From assembly GCA_902791985.1 (NCBI GenBank), contig CADAYD010000017.1, positions 1 through 64,000 of the forward strand: 64,000 nucleotides of DNA, in the 5' to 3' direction. The notes beneath the pieces were generated by a model. That model had not been told where the DNA came from, did not search any database, and saw nothing but the letters and a program-made list of their open reading frames with translations. The position numbers and the translations under genes are program-made. Within the stretch, counting starts at the first letter, position 1, and each line of letters opens with the position of its first letter. Source of the stretch: an uncultured bacterium (GTDB lineage: Bacteria > Cyanobacteriota > Vampirovibrionia > Gastranaerophilales > Gastranaerophilaceae). This document shows, one piece after another, positions 45,377 to 54,710 of this stretch.

Positions 45377-46198
45377 TTATTTATGTGTTGAATATTTATC
45401 AACAATTCTTTTTGCATCATCGGCATCAACTTTTATATAACCTTTTTTGTCGAGGTATAAGCTGATTTTTTCTTCTGCATTTTTAGTAGTAATAATTTTT
45501 ACATAACATTTGTCAATGTCTGAACAATGATTATTTCCGGAGAACTCTAAAATATTCCCGTCAGCCAATTCAAATCTGTTACCATTCGCTGAACCAACAA
45601 GATTTTTTTCAAAACATGATGCAAGCCCATTTGAAGATAAATCTTTACATTTAATCTCCATTGTTTCATTCATAAAGGTTGCTTGCTGTAATGTTGATAA
45701 AGATTTTTTAATCATTACTTTGTTTTGAACATTATTTGTATTTATAATAATTGACGGAAGCGTCATTGCGGCAATAACGCCTGTGATGCCGACTCCAATC
45801 AGTAATATTCCTGCAGTTGCCCAAATTCTTTGAACGTCATGAAAATGCTTCAATGAATCCCATTTTTTGTTTTGCCATGCCCAGTCATTACCCTTTATTC
45901 CAAACCATACTGAAAGTGCTAAATTAGCAATATTTGATATGGCATTAAGAAAAAATATGAAAACAAAAATTAAAGCGGCAATTTCTTTTTCGTTTACCAA
46001 ACCTGCAAAAATTCCAAGAATAAGTGCTATAACAAAGGTCAAAACAGGAACGGCTAATCCAATTAATGTTAAATATGATTTATTGAAAAGACCCCATATC
46101 CAGCCAAAAAAGAATGCTCCCCAACTAAATCTCTTAACTTCGTGGGGAATATCAATACCTTTACCTTCACCTGAGTTATTTACAAAATTTTCTTCCAC
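45377..46198 (-). CDS. DUF2628-like membrane domain fused to pilin-like domain
   Basis: 273 residues from GTG 46198 (GGAGG 4 nt upstream). The first part, FSWGAFFFGWIWGLFNKSY and two or three membrane helices, resembles DUF2628-type proteins. From about 145 the helix GVGITGVIAAMTLPSIIINTN followed by KVMIKKSLSTLQQATFM matches the N-terminal helix of the type IV pilin-like proteins common in this lineage. The C-terminal domain has two Cys pairs (MEIKCKDL... ASC; CSDIDKC). No Gly-Phe-Thr cleavage site for prepilin peptidase is present, so this pilin domain stays membrane-anchored. Confidence 0.7.
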   Translation of the reverse strand: MEENFVNNSGEGKGIDIPHEVKRFSWGAFFFGWIWGLFNKSYLTLIGLAVPVLTFVIALILGIFAGLVNEKEIAALIFVFIFFLNAISNIANLALSVWFGIKGNDWAWQNKKWDSLKHFHDVQRIWATAGILLIGVGITGVIAAMTLPSIIINTNNVQNKVMIKKSLSTLQQATFMNETMEIKCKDLSSNGLASCFEKNLVGSANGNRFELADGNILEFSGNNHCSDIDKCYVKIITTKNAEEKISLYLDKKGYIKVDADDAKRIVDKYSTHK

Positions 46199-46220
46199 AT
46201 AACCTCCAAAATTTAAAAAT

Positions 46221-46254
46221 AAAACGGTATTATGTTAAACATAATACCGTTTTT
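46221..46254. terminator. Bidirectional terminator
   Basis: Stem AAAACGGTATTATGTT/AACATAATACCGTTTT followed by T/G, between two minus-strand genes; ends the TolC-fusion transcript. Confidence 0.85.
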
Positions 46255-46273
46255 GCAAATTGTCAAATATAAA

Positions 46274-48829
46274 TTATAATGTAAAATCTTCTTCTGCCGG
46301 TAAAATGGACGGAATGTTCTTTATCCATTTTTTTGCTTCGTCGCTTGCTTTTGTCCAGTTGACAGATAGCAAACCTCTTTGTACCCAAATAAGTTCTTTA
46401 AAGAATTCATATTGAGAGTTCAATGCATCAAGTTTTGCATCAAAATACAAATGCTGAGCATCTGCAATCTGATCGATAGGCACTTCGCCTCTTAAGTATT
46501 TAGCTTTGACCATTTGATAGTTTTCGCTTTGTGCAAACATTGCTTTATAAGATTTTTCAATCATGAAGTATTTTGAAATTGCTCTGTTAACAACCGTACG
46601 AACCTTCATTTCTATTTCGGTATTAACTTCTTCCAAATAAGCATTAAGTTCGTTTAATTCAGCCTTGCATCTTGCAACTTCAGCGAATTTATGACCACCT
46701 TCAATCGGCTTCCACTGAGCACCGATAAAGAATCTTAACGAAGTTTTATTCAAATTCAAATAAGGTGTATTGCTCCAAGCATCTCCAAATGTTTGTGCTC
46801 CTGCTCCAACACCGGCGGCAGATGCTGCCATTGCATTACCGGTTGCTGCATATGTTTCACCAAAAGTCTGTGCCTGAGTTGCACTTGACATTGTAGTTGC
46901 TGTACCGGATCTAAGTTGGTTGTGAGCCGAATCTTCATAAGGTAAGGCTCTATCATACATTGTCCCGTATTCCAAGGACATTTTAGCATTAGGTAATAAA
47001 AACTTCTGTATGTAATTGCTCATTTCTGCTTTTTTCATCGCAATAGCAGCCTTGAGTTTTGTTGTTTCCGGAGATAAGTATATTACCTCCTCAACCAACA
47101 TATCTGTGAACTTGCCCAATTTTTTAGGGTCTCTTACGTGGTCAATAATGTGTAAATCTCTTGTGAAGAACGCAGGATCACCTGCAGTAAGCGGTTCAAA
47201 TGCAAAATCATATTTCTGATCTTGGTTTAGAAGTTTATTGATTGTAACTTTTAAATTTTTATAATCAGCCTGCATAGCAAGAAGTTTTTTCTCCTCTTCA
47301 CTGACCTGACCGGCCCAGCGGAAAACTTCTTCATATCCGCATTTGCCGGTTTTTTCACGAACTCTTGCAATAGCAAGGTTTTCTCTGGTTTCCTGTACGG
47401 ATTCCTCTTGAACCTTTATCATATTTTCAAGCATTAGGGTTTCAATAAACAAATTCCCGATATGATATTCGGTATTCGCTCTGGTCAAAAGCTCTTCGGC
47501 TTTATCAAATTTTAATTTTTTGTGTTTAACGATAATATTTGTAACTAAATCAGGAGAATATATTACCTGATCCATTGCTACTGTGAACTGACCGGCATGT
47601 GTCGGTACTCCTGAATAAGAACGTGCATAAGCATCATTGTATGATTGATAACCTAAATCAAGTCTTAAAGTTGGCAAATATCTTAAATATGCACTTGCAA
47701 CAGAACGACGAGCTGCACTGATTAAGAATTGTTTTCTCTTAATATCAAGGTTTGTATCATCCAATGCATCAATCAATGTTCCTAAAGAATATTTCGGCAA
47801 TTCTTTATGTGTAATTACAACTGAATTATTTAATAATCTCAAAGGTGGAGTATAGCCAACTGCTTCCCCTGTATCAGAGTTATAGAAAATTACCTTATCA
47901 TCATAGAAAGGTATTCTTTCGTTTTTAACTACATTACCGTGTAATACCCCGTGAATGTTAAATGATGTTGCTTCTGCAATTTTTTTATCAACATCCATTG
48001 TTGATGTCCCAAGCATAGCGCCCATTTCAACGTCTTCCCTACCTATGATGGAATAAGAAGGAAGTTTTTTGCTGATAGCATAATCATAAACTTCTTTTCT
48101 TTGTGCGGTTGTAAGATTATATAATGGAGTAACAAAAATAGCATCAACATCAGACGGTATTTTTGCTAAAGATGCTTTTAAATTTGAACTTACAGGAATA
48201 ACAACATAATTCAAATCACAATTTTTTTCTTTGAGTTTTTGTTGAATACTTGCGTTCCAATTTTTTTCGGTTTTATAGTAATTTTCATTCATCAAGATTG
48301 CTGCTTTTTTAATAGATGGTACAAGAACCTTGAATGTATAAAAATCATTCGCTGTTTGCTGAATAGGGTTAAAGAATTTGTTTCCGAAATCTCTCAAACC
48401 GTATTGTTCAATAGTTACAACATACTTTTTCTTGTCTTTTTTATCTGTATAATATGTACTTGACATGTAACCTAAAGAAATAACCATTCTTGCTCTTGAA
48501 TTAAGTGCTTTATCTGATGCAATTTTGGCACCTTTTTCTGTCCAATCCCCAACAAATATCAAATCTTTCGGAAATACTGCTCTGTAATCAGGCAGTAATG
48601 ATGTTGTAATTGTCTGTTGGAAAGTTTTTAAAACTTCCGCATTTTTTTCTGACGGACCGTCAAAAACAAATGCCAATTCAATAGGCTTCGCATTTTTTAA
48701 CATTTGTTCAATTTTTGCTTGTTTTAGCCTCGCTTGTGCCTGCATAGGTGTTTCTTGAATTGCTAAAGCGCATCCGCTAAATACAAACGTAATTATGAAC
48801 GCTAAAAATGTGCTCCATAATCTTTTCAT
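46274..48829 (-). CDS. Periplasmic binding domain fused to TolC-type channel
   Basis: 851 residues. Signal region 1-23 contains SGC (Cys20), so it may be lipidated or cut at CALA. Residues about 48-330 look like an ABC-type substrate-binding (Peripla_BP-like) domain: LAFVFDGPSEKN, ARMVISLGYMSS, VDAIFVTPLYNLTT, GAMLGTSTMDVDKKIAE. From about 360 to the end is an outer-membrane efflux protein with paired long coiled coils (LFIETLMLENMIKVQEESVQETRENLA; a second set near 740-830). A Gln/Ala/Ser-rich insert (about 665-705) interrupts the second half. GAGGT precedes the ATG. No inner-membrane pump is adjacent. Confidence 0.82.
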   Translation of the reverse strand: MKRLWSTFLAFIITFVFSGCALAIQETPMQAQARLKQAKIEQMLKNAKPIELAFVFDGPSEKNAEVLKTFQQTITTSLLPDYRAVFPKDLIFVGDWTEKGAKIASDKALNSRARMVISLGYMSSTYYTDKKDKKKYVVTIEQYGLRDFGNKFFNPIQQTANDFYTFKVLVPSIKKAAILMNENYYKTEKNWNASIQQKLKEKNCDLNYVVIPVSSNLKASLAKIPSDVDAIFVTPLYNLTTAQRKEVYDYAISKKLPSYSIIGREDVEMGAMLGTSTMDVDKKIAEATSFNIHGVLHGNVVKNERIPFYDDKVIFYNSDTGEAVGYTPPLRLLNNSVVITHKELPKYSLGTLIDALDDTNLDIKRKQFLISAARRSVASAYLRYLPTLRLDLGYQSYNDAYARSYSGVPTHAGQFTVAMDQVIYSPDLVTNIIVKHKKLKFDKAEELLTRANTEYHIGNLFIETLMLENMIKVQEESVQETRENLAIARVREKTGKCGYEEVFRWAGQVSEEEKKLLAMQADYKNLKVTINKLLNQDQKYDFAFEPLTAGDPAFFTRDLHIIDHVRDPKKLGKFTDMLVEEVIYLSPETTKLKAAIAMKKAEMSNYIQKFLLPNAKMSLEYGTMYDRALPYEDSAHNQLRSGTATTMSSATQAQTFGETYAATGNAMAASAAGVGAGAQTFGDAWSNTPYLNLNKTSLRFFIGAQWKPIEGGHKFAEVARCKAELNELNAYLEEVNTEIEMKVRTVVNRAISKYFMIEKSYKAMFAQSENYQMVKAKYLRGEVPIDQIADAQHLYFDAKLDALNSQYEFFKELIWVQRGLLSVNWTKASDEAKKWIKNIPSILPAEEDFTL

Positions 48830-48972
48830 ATCCCATACCTCTTATTTAACTACAATTTAAAATTACAGAATTAATTATATCAGAAAAATTGTGCGTGTCA
48901 AAAAATATTGATTGAAAATTTACTCGAGTTGATTTACAACTCAACATGATTATAAATAATAAAGATAAAAGA

Positions 48973-50634
48973 TCATTTTTTTGCCGTTTTTAATCTTAAT
49001 TTATCAATAATATAACCTGCCTGATTAAGTAATATCGCCGAAAGAAATCCTAAGAATAGGGATTTCCCGCCTGAAACCAATTTTGTTGCAGAGATTATTG
49101 AAGTTAATATGCCTCCGGCAATCGGTATTCCTGATTTTAATGCGACGGATAATTTTTGATCATCTGATGTGGCATAATTTAAACCTCTTACGATAAGTCC
49201 TAAAGAAACTAATATTGTCAAAATATCTGTTGGGGCAGAACCAAGTTCTAAATCCCTTACTTTATCAAAGAATTCACCTATTTCAATATTTACTGATTTA
49301 TCAAAAGATTTTACGGCTTTTTTAAGTGCTAAATTCGCACCGGATTTTGACAATTCAAAAGGTGCTATTTTGTAATAAATAGCCAGCATATCCTGTAGTT
49401 CTCCGGTTGCATCATCGTTGATGAGTTCTTTAATTAATCTAATGCTGGTATCTTTTGTTTCTTGATGTATTTTTTGAATGTTCTCATTCATCCCTGAGGA
49501 AATTGAGTGTTGAGATAATTTATCTAATTCCTTTAAAAATATCGATTTGTTATGTTTCAGCCCATCTGAATTTTTTGTAAACCATTCAAGTTTTTCTACA
49601 ATATCAGTTGCAAATTCGTCATTAGGTGGGATTATTTCTTTTAATTTTTTTACATAATCGTACATGATTGCAATTTTATCTTTGTTTGTGTAAGTCATTG
49701 CATTTCTTACGATTGCGATGTTATCAGCAAGTTTTGTTTTGTCTCCTTTTATTTGTTCTGCTGCGATAAATGTTTGCCACATTTCTTTTCTTTTAAATTT
49801 ATTGTTTTTAGTCCAAAAATCTTTAAAAGATTCATTCCAGAATTTTGAATATAAAGAAGAATTAATTTCTTTAATATAACTGTATCTTTGTGTTTGAAAT
49901 TTTTCTGATATAAAATTTTTTACAATGTCATTTGTTGTTTGACGAAAACCTTTTGCCATTTCTACCAGTTGTTTTTTGGTAAAATCTTTTTCAACTTCAA
50001 TAAATTCTCCATTTTGCCATTCTTTTACCTTGTATTTTATTATTTCATCAGGTGATTCTTCTAGAATATATTTATCTAAATTGTCAAATATTCGGTTCAT
50101 TCTATCAAAACTTTTTCCGGTTTGTTTGTACGATTTGACGACTGTTTTTCGGGATAAATTTTCAAAAAATTTTGATATTGATTTATGTATTTTTTTTGTG
50201 GGTTTTGTTTTGTACATCAATTTCATGAATAAAACATCTTTTATTGAGGTTATATTATTTATGCTTTCGGATTTTTTTATAAATGAATTAAGTTTTTTGA
50301 TAGCGTAACCATAGAATTTAGATTTTCTTTTTGAATTTTCCAGTGTTGATATTTCTAAATTTTCTTCAAAATATTTTTTTAATTTATTCATGTATTTGTT
50401 TACATTTTTTTGAGCGCCTCTTGAAAACATTAAAAGTACAATTCCGGAGCCGAGAATCAATCCCCCCAAACTATAAGATATATTTTTGTTTTCTGCATTA
50501 TTATTTTTATTATTTTTAAGCTCCAAAAAATAAGCATTTTTATTATCCGATTTATGGCCTAAATAAAAATTCTGAAATACATTACCATATTGACCGGCAT
50601 ATTTATATTTATACTGAGTTACGAGATTGTCCAT
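48973..50634 (-). CDS. Multi-helix membrane-associated lineage protein
   Basis: 553 residues, not recognised. One membrane helix near 53-70, a long Lys-rich helical middle (about 75-455), and a C-terminal cluster of two or three membrane segments (DILTILVSLGLIVRGLNYA, SGIPIAGGILTSIISA, SLFLGFLSAILLNQAGYII). The N-terminus NVFQNFYLG loosely fits the lineage motif. AGGA lies 11 nt before the ATG. Flanked by the TolC fusion and GT9 genes in the same direction but with gaps over 100 nt. Confidence 0.65.
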   Translation of the reverse strand: MDNLVTQYKYKYAGQYGNVFQNFYLGHKSDNKNAYFLELKNNKNNNAENKNISYSLGGLILGSGIVLLMFSRGAQKNVNKYMNKLKKYFEENLEISTLENSKRKSKFYGYAIKKLNSFIKKSESINNITSIKDVLFMKLMYKTKPTKKIHKSISKFFENLSRKTVVKSYKQTGKSFDRMNRIFDNLDKYILEESPDEIIKYKVKEWQNGEFIEVEKDFTKKQLVEMAKGFRQTTNDIVKNFISEKFQTQRYSYIKEINSSLYSKFWNESFKDFWTKNNKFKRKEMWQTFIAAEQIKGDKTKLADNIAIVRNAMTYTNKDKIAIMYDYVKKLKEIIPPNDEFATDIVEKLEWFTKNSDGLKHNKSIFLKELDKLSQHSISSGMNENIQKIHQETKDTSIRLIKELINDDATGELQDMLAIYYKIAPFELSKSGANLALKKAVKSFDKSVNIEIGEFFDKVRDLELGSAPTDILTILVSLGLIVRGLNYATSDDQKLSVALKSGIPIAGGILTSIISATKLVSGGKSLFLGFLSAILLNQAGYIIDKLRLKTAKK

Positions 50635-50741
50635 TATGAGAGAAATCCTGATAGTTGTTGTTTGGGGCTTTTTAGAAAATATAAATCAAAAATTTATAAA
50701 TTTCAACAGTATTACTACATCTTTAATAATTATTAATATGA

Positions 50742-51737
50742 TTAAAATTTTGAAATAGTTTCAACAATTTTTGATGGTGAAATTTTCAAACAATCTAAAT
50801 TTTTGCATGTAGTTATTCGCTTAGTCCACAGGCATGGTTTTAATTCGCATTTATCATCAGCCTTAATAGGGATAACTTGAGGAGTTTGAGGAACTAAAGT
50901 TTTATCGTCTGTAGGTCCAAAAATCGGATATGTTTTTACGCCCAATGCGACTGCAACATGTAGCGGCGCAGAATCAGAGCATAAAAACTTCTCCGCTGAA
51001 GAAATTAATTGCGCTAAATCTTTCAAATTTTTTGTTGTTCCATATAAATTTTCAAAATTTTGAGTTCTGACATTTTCTAGTATTTCTTTTATACATTCAT
51101 CATCATCAGGACCGCCGGCGAGCATGACTTTTTTACCTTCTGCGACAAGTAAATCTATTACTTTTGCCCAGATTTTTGGAGGAACTGTTTTAATACAGTT
51201 TTTCATAATGCTCATTTTGCTGACTCCGGGGTGAATTAGAACGGAATTAGCAATGACTTCTCGTTTTTTTACTTTTATTTCCGGTAATTCGGTATTATAG
51301 TTGGTTATTGTTCTAATTAAATCGTGGTACATTGTACAAGCATACTGATTTTTATTTAAAGGAGCAGCATGTGTTAATAATAATTTGCTAAGCTTGCCTG
51401 TATAATAACCGTAGCGTTCTTTAATTCCTGTTAAGAATAGTAAAATACTTATTAATTTGTTTCCTCCGGAGGAAATTACCATGTCAAATTTCCCTTGCCT
51501 TGAAAGAGCAAGGAGTTTAAACATTTCAATATATTTATTCTTTCCCTTTATATCAATAAAAATTAAATCGTCTATAATATCAGTCAAGTCTTTAACGCCT
51601 TTGCTTCTTGGTTCCAGAGCAAGAGTGATATAACTGTCAGGAAATTGTTTTTTAAGAGATATCAAAGTAGGTAAAAAGAATATCTCATCACCGATTCCGC
51701 CAAAATTTATAGTTAGTATTTTCTTTTGTTGTGGCAT
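50742..51737 (-). CDS. GT9 family (heptosyltransferase-like) glycosyltransferase
   Basis: 331 residues. N-terminal INFGGIGDEIFFLPTL and C-terminal nucleotide-sugar motif FLCSDSAPLHVAVALGVKTYPIFGPTD are typical of ADP-heptose:LPS transferases. Likely acts at the inner membrane on lipopolysaccharide core or another envelope glycan. Four Cys in the last 40 residues are unusual (CELKPC, TTCKNLDC). No ribosome site; TAAAAT ends 6 nt before the ATG, so probably leaderless. Confidence 0.85.
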   Translation of the reverse strand: MPQQKKILTINFGGIGDEIFFLPTLISLKKQFPDSYITLALEPRSKGVKDLTDIIDDLIFIDIKGKNKYIEMFKLLALSRQGKFDMVISSGGNKLISILLFLTGIKERYGYYTGKLSKLLLTHAAPLNKNQYACTMYHDLIRTITNYNTELPEIKVKKREVIANSVLIHPGVSKMSIMKNCIKTVPPKIWAKVIDLLVAEGKKVMLAGGPDDDECIKEILENVRTQNFENLYGTTKNLKDLAQLISSAEKFLCSDSAPLHVAVALGVKTYPIFGPTDDKTLVPQTPQVIPIKADDKCELKPCLWTKRITTCKNLDCLKISPSKIVETISKF

Positions 51738-51743
51738 GTTATT

Positions 51744-51749
51744 ATTTTA
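51744..51749 (-). promoter_or_regulatory. -10 element of a probable leaderless promoter
   Basis: TAAAAT with 6 nt to the ATG at 51737; the -35 position (TGTAGA) matches three of six bases. Confidence 0.45.
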
Positions 51750-51891
51750 CTATAAAAAGACTTTCCTCTACATGCACTAGAAAAACTTTAATTTTTGCAT
51801 AACCTTTTCATACTTTTAAATGATGCTAAAAATTTTCAATATTATACAATTATCATGTAAGAAGGAAGAAAACGAAAAAGGGCGAGGGTTA

Positions 51892-52716
51892 ATGGAACAG
51901 GACTTAGATTTTTCCTCATACAGCCAAATAAAACGCGTATCTGAAGAAGAATTGACAAATCTTTGGGGAACTTATCTTGCTGATAAGACTGACAAAAAAA
52001 CGAGAGATGCTTTAATTGTTCAATATATATATCTTGTCAGATATGTTGTTGGTCGTGTAAAAGTTTCGCTTCCTGCCACTATTTCTGTAGAAGATATAAC
52101 AGGTTATGGCGTAGAGGGATTAATTAATGCTGTAGAAAGATTTTCACCTCAGAAAAATTCAAGATTTGAAACTTATGCTTTGATAAGAATTAGAGGTTCT
52201 ATTTTAGATAAAATTCGTTCTCAAGATTTTTTACCGAGAAGTGTTCGTAAAAAAATTAAAGAAATTAAGCAGGCTATAGAAGTTTTAAAACAAGAATATG
52301 GCAGAGTTCCTACAACGAACGAAATTGCTCAATACCTTGATATGGAGCCTGCTAAAGTTACTCAAATTATGTCAGAAGACGTTACAATTACATCTATTTA
52401 TGATAAAAAAGGGACTTCTGATGATAGTATGGAAATAATAGATACAATTGAAGATGAGGGGAAACTAAATCCCTATGATGCTGCGGAGGAGAAAAATGTT
52501 AAAAATGAATTACAGAGGGCTCTTATGAGATTGCCTGAACGTGAACGTGTTTTGATGGTCTTGTATTATCAGGAAAACATGACAATGAAAGAAATCGGTG
52601 AAACCCTGAATATGTCTGAATCAAGAGTATGTCAATTGCATGCTCAAGGTCTTATGAAACTTAAAAATATTCTCAATGAAACCCGCAGCGAGAGATTACA
52701 AAAATCGATTGTATAA
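51892..52716 (+). CDS. FliA/WhiG-type RNA polymerase sigma factor
   Basis: 274 residues from ATG 51892 (GAGGG upstream); the 24 upstream in-frame residues are a chance extension. Region 2 RYVVGRVKVSLPATISVEDITGYG and RFETYALIRIRGSILDKIR, region 3 RVPTTNEIAQYL, and region 4 LPERERVLMVLYYQENMTMKEIGE with the helix-turn-helix SESRVCQLH are of the sigma-28 group 3 type. In other bacteria these direct flagellar or developmental genes; none are visible here. Regulon unknown. Confidence 0.9.
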   Translation: MEQDLDFSSYSQIKRVSEEELTNLWGTYLADKTDKKTRDALIVQYIYLVRYVVGRVKVSLPATISVEDITGYGVEGLINAVERFSPQKNSRFETYALIRIRGSILDKIRSQDFLPRSVRKKIKEIKQAIEVLKQEYGRVPTTNEIAQYLDMEPAKVTQIMSEDVTITSIYDKKGTSDDSMEIIDTIEDEGKLNPYDAAEEKNVKNELQRALMRLPERERVLMVLYYQENMTMKEIGETLNMSESRVCQLHAQGLMKLKNILNETRSERLQKSIV

Positions 52717-52734
52717 AAAATATTCTTATGTTCG

Positions 52735-52771
52735 AAAGCCGCAGGCAGATAATTCTGCCTGCGGCTTTTTT
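52735..52771. terminator. Strong bidirectional terminator
   Basis: Fourteen-bp perfect stem AAAGCCGCAGGCAG/CTGCCTGCGGCTTT, 6-nt loop, T-run, between the convergent sigma and hsp20 genes. Confidence 0.92.
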
Positions 52772-52786
52772 GTACATATTTAGATT

Positions 52787-53227
52787 TTATTTTACGGTAA
52801 TTTTCTTAACTGTATCTTTTTCTTTTTCAAGTTTAGGAGCCTTAATTTTTAATACTCCATGTTCTAATGTTGCTTCAATTTTTTCAGAATCAACACCTTG
52901 CGGAAGATAGATGCTTCTTGAAAATTCTCCGTAATTGAATTCGGATTTTTTGTAAGTGCCTTCCTCTTGGTTGTGTTCTTCAATTTTTTTGGCTCTTATT
53001 GTCAAATAGTTTTCATTAAGGTCTATGTCTAAGTCTTCTTTTTTAACTCCGGGCAATTCTGCACGGATATCGTATTCACCTTTTTTGTCGTGAATTTCTA
53101 CTGGCATTGTCATTTTATCCTCATAATCAGGATAAATATCATCAAAATGTCTGTTCAAAATCGAGCTAATTTCGTCATTAACTGATTTAATAAAATTGTC
53201 CGGTGTTTGTCTTACTAAAAATTTCAT
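52787..53227 (-). CDS. Small heat-shock protein, Hsp20/alpha-crystallin
   Basis: 146 residues. Alpha-crystallin domain with VEIHDKKGEYDIRAELPGVKKEDLDIDL and the conserved A-x-L-x-x-G-V-L motif (ATLEHGVLKIKAPK). It holds unfolding proteins in a refoldable state. AAAGGAG precedes the ATG. I see no CIRCE inverted repeat upstream. Confidence 0.95.
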   Translation of the reverse strand: MKFLVRQTPDNFIKSVNDEISSILNRHFDDIYPDYEDKMTMPVEIHDKKGEYDIRAELPGVKKEDLDIDLNENYLTIRAKKIEEHNQEEGTYKKSEFNYGEFSRSIYLPQGVDSEKIEATLEHGVLKIKAPKLEKEKDTVKKITVK

Positions 53228-53342
53228 AATCTACACTCCTTTCAATTTTTCATATCGGATAACTTTTAACTACATTTATATTATTTCTCTGTTTTTCTAA
53301 AAACACAGATTTTTTAACAAAAAAATAACAATTTAAATAAAA

Positions 53343-53374
53343 GGTGCTAAGGCACTGGGGTATTATGGCAATAA
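53343..53374 (+). repeat. Octamer tandem repeat array, degenerate
   Basis: Four 8-nt units GGTGCTAA, GGCACTGG, GGTATTAT, GGCAATAA in register; the GG at each unit start is retained. Confidence 0.55.
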
Positions 53375-53408
53375 AAAAGTGAGTATTACAGATGATTAAA
53401 TAGATAAT

Positions 53409-53543
53409 ATGTTATGTTGTGATTGTAATCGTGTCAACAAGATATATGAAGATTTGGATAAAAAAGGTGAGAATAGCGATTCTTGGGGGATTGCTATTAT
53501 GGGCAAAGCCTTTAAGGTGTGCTCATTTTTTTTAAGTTCCTAA
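53409..53543 (+). CDS. Possible 44-residue ORF in the hsp20-aroC gap
   Basis: MLCCDCNRVNKIYEDLDKKG... KAFKVCSFFLSS, with four Cys and a protein-like middle. There is no ribosome site and only a weak TTAAAT before it, so it may be a gene remnant or chance. The rest of the 370-nt gap (53228-53597) holds the octamer array and no other signal I can support. Confidence 0.25.
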   Translation: MLCCDCNRVNKIYEDLDKKGENSDSWGIAIMGKAFKVCSFFLSS

Positions 53544-53597
53544 ATTGTTTTGTTATCGATTACAATGGCAGAATTTATTTTAGTATTATAGTGGTGT

Positions 53598-54650
53598 TTA
53601 TAAAATTCTGCTTTTTAATTCTTCAATGGAATCGGCACCGTATTTGAGTAAAATTTCGTTTGCAAGAACCCATGCAACCCTTGCTTCTGCTACAACTGCA
53701 CAAGATTCAACTGCACAAACATCGGACCTTTCGTAGTGTGCTTGAGCGTTTTCTTTGGTCTTTAAATCTACCGAATTAAGAGGCTTTAACATCGTCGGAA
53801 TGGGCTTCATTACCGCAGAAACAACCAAATCCTGTCCGTTTGTCATTCCTCCTTCAACTCCGCCTGCATGGTTTGAGGTTCTGCAAATTTCTCCGTCTTT
53901 TATTTCAAATTCATCATGGTACTGGCTTCCGCAAAGTCCAAGCGGATTATCTCCGATTTCAACGGCTTTAATTGCAGGAATACTCATTAATACTTGTGCG
54001 AGCCTGCCGTCTATTCCCCTGTCCCAGTGAACATATGAGCCTAAGCCGACAGGAATATTTTTATATACAACAGAAAATTTACCGCCGACACTGTCCCCTT
54101 TTTCTTTTGTAAGGTCTATTTCTTGATGAAATTTATCAGGGCAGCATGCGCTTCCGACTTGAGTAACTTCGCTTGAACCGGTTATGCCGATTGTTTTTAA
54201 CAGAAGTTTTGCAATTGCGCCGACTGCTACATCTATTGCTGTTTTTCTTGCACTTGAACGCTCTAAAATATTTCGTAAATCTTTTTGATTATATTTAACA
54301 GAACCTGCATAATCAGCGTGTCCCGGGCGGTATACAGAAAAACTTTTGTCATCGGTTTGGTCATTTGGTGAAACGCTCATAATTTTTTGCCAGTTTTCAA
54401 AATCTTTGTTCTTAATAACAAGCGTAATAGGAGAGCCAAGAGTTTTGCCAAAGCGCACACCTGATGTAATTTCAATCGTGTCACTTTCAATCTTCATTCT
54501 GTCTCCGCGCCCGTAGCCTTCCTGACGACGGTGGAGTTCAGTATTTATAAAATCAATATCAATTTCAAGTCCTGCAGGCACACCTTCTATTATTGCTGTT
54601 AAGCATTTTCCGTGGCTTTCGCCGGCAGTTAGAAATCTGAATTTTTCCAT
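53598..54650 (-). CDS. aroC: Chorismate synthase
   Basis: 350 residues from ATG 54650, 7 nt after GGGAGG; an upstream TTG at 54665 overlaps that ribosome site. Signatures GESHGK, RPGHADYAGSVKY and ERSSARKTA are all present. It converts EPSP to chorismate with reduced FMN, the last common step of aromatic amino acid synthesis. Followed, on the same strand, after the methyltransferase gene. Confidence 0.96.
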   Translation of the reverse strand: MEKFRFLTAGESHGKCLTAIIEGVPAGLEIDIDFINTELHRRQEGYGRGDRMKIESDTIEITSGVRFGKTLGSPITLVIKNKDFENWQKIMSVSPNDQTDDKSFSVYRPGHADYAGSVKYNQKDLRNILERSSARKTAIDVAVGAIAKLLLKTIGITGSSEVTQVGSACCPDKFHQEIDLTKEKGDSVGGKFSVVYKNIPVGLGSYVHWDRGIDGRLAQVLMSIPAIKAVEIGDNPLGLCGSQYHDEFEIKDGEICRTSNHAGGVEGGMTNGQDLVVSAVMKPIPTMLKPLNSVDLKTKENAQAHYERSDVCAVESCAVVAEARVAWVLANEILLKYGADSIEELKSRIL

Positions 54651-54710
54651 ATTTTCCCCTCCCAATTACGTTTAAGTTTATCAGTTTTTTTAATCTTTTT
54701 CAATAACCGA

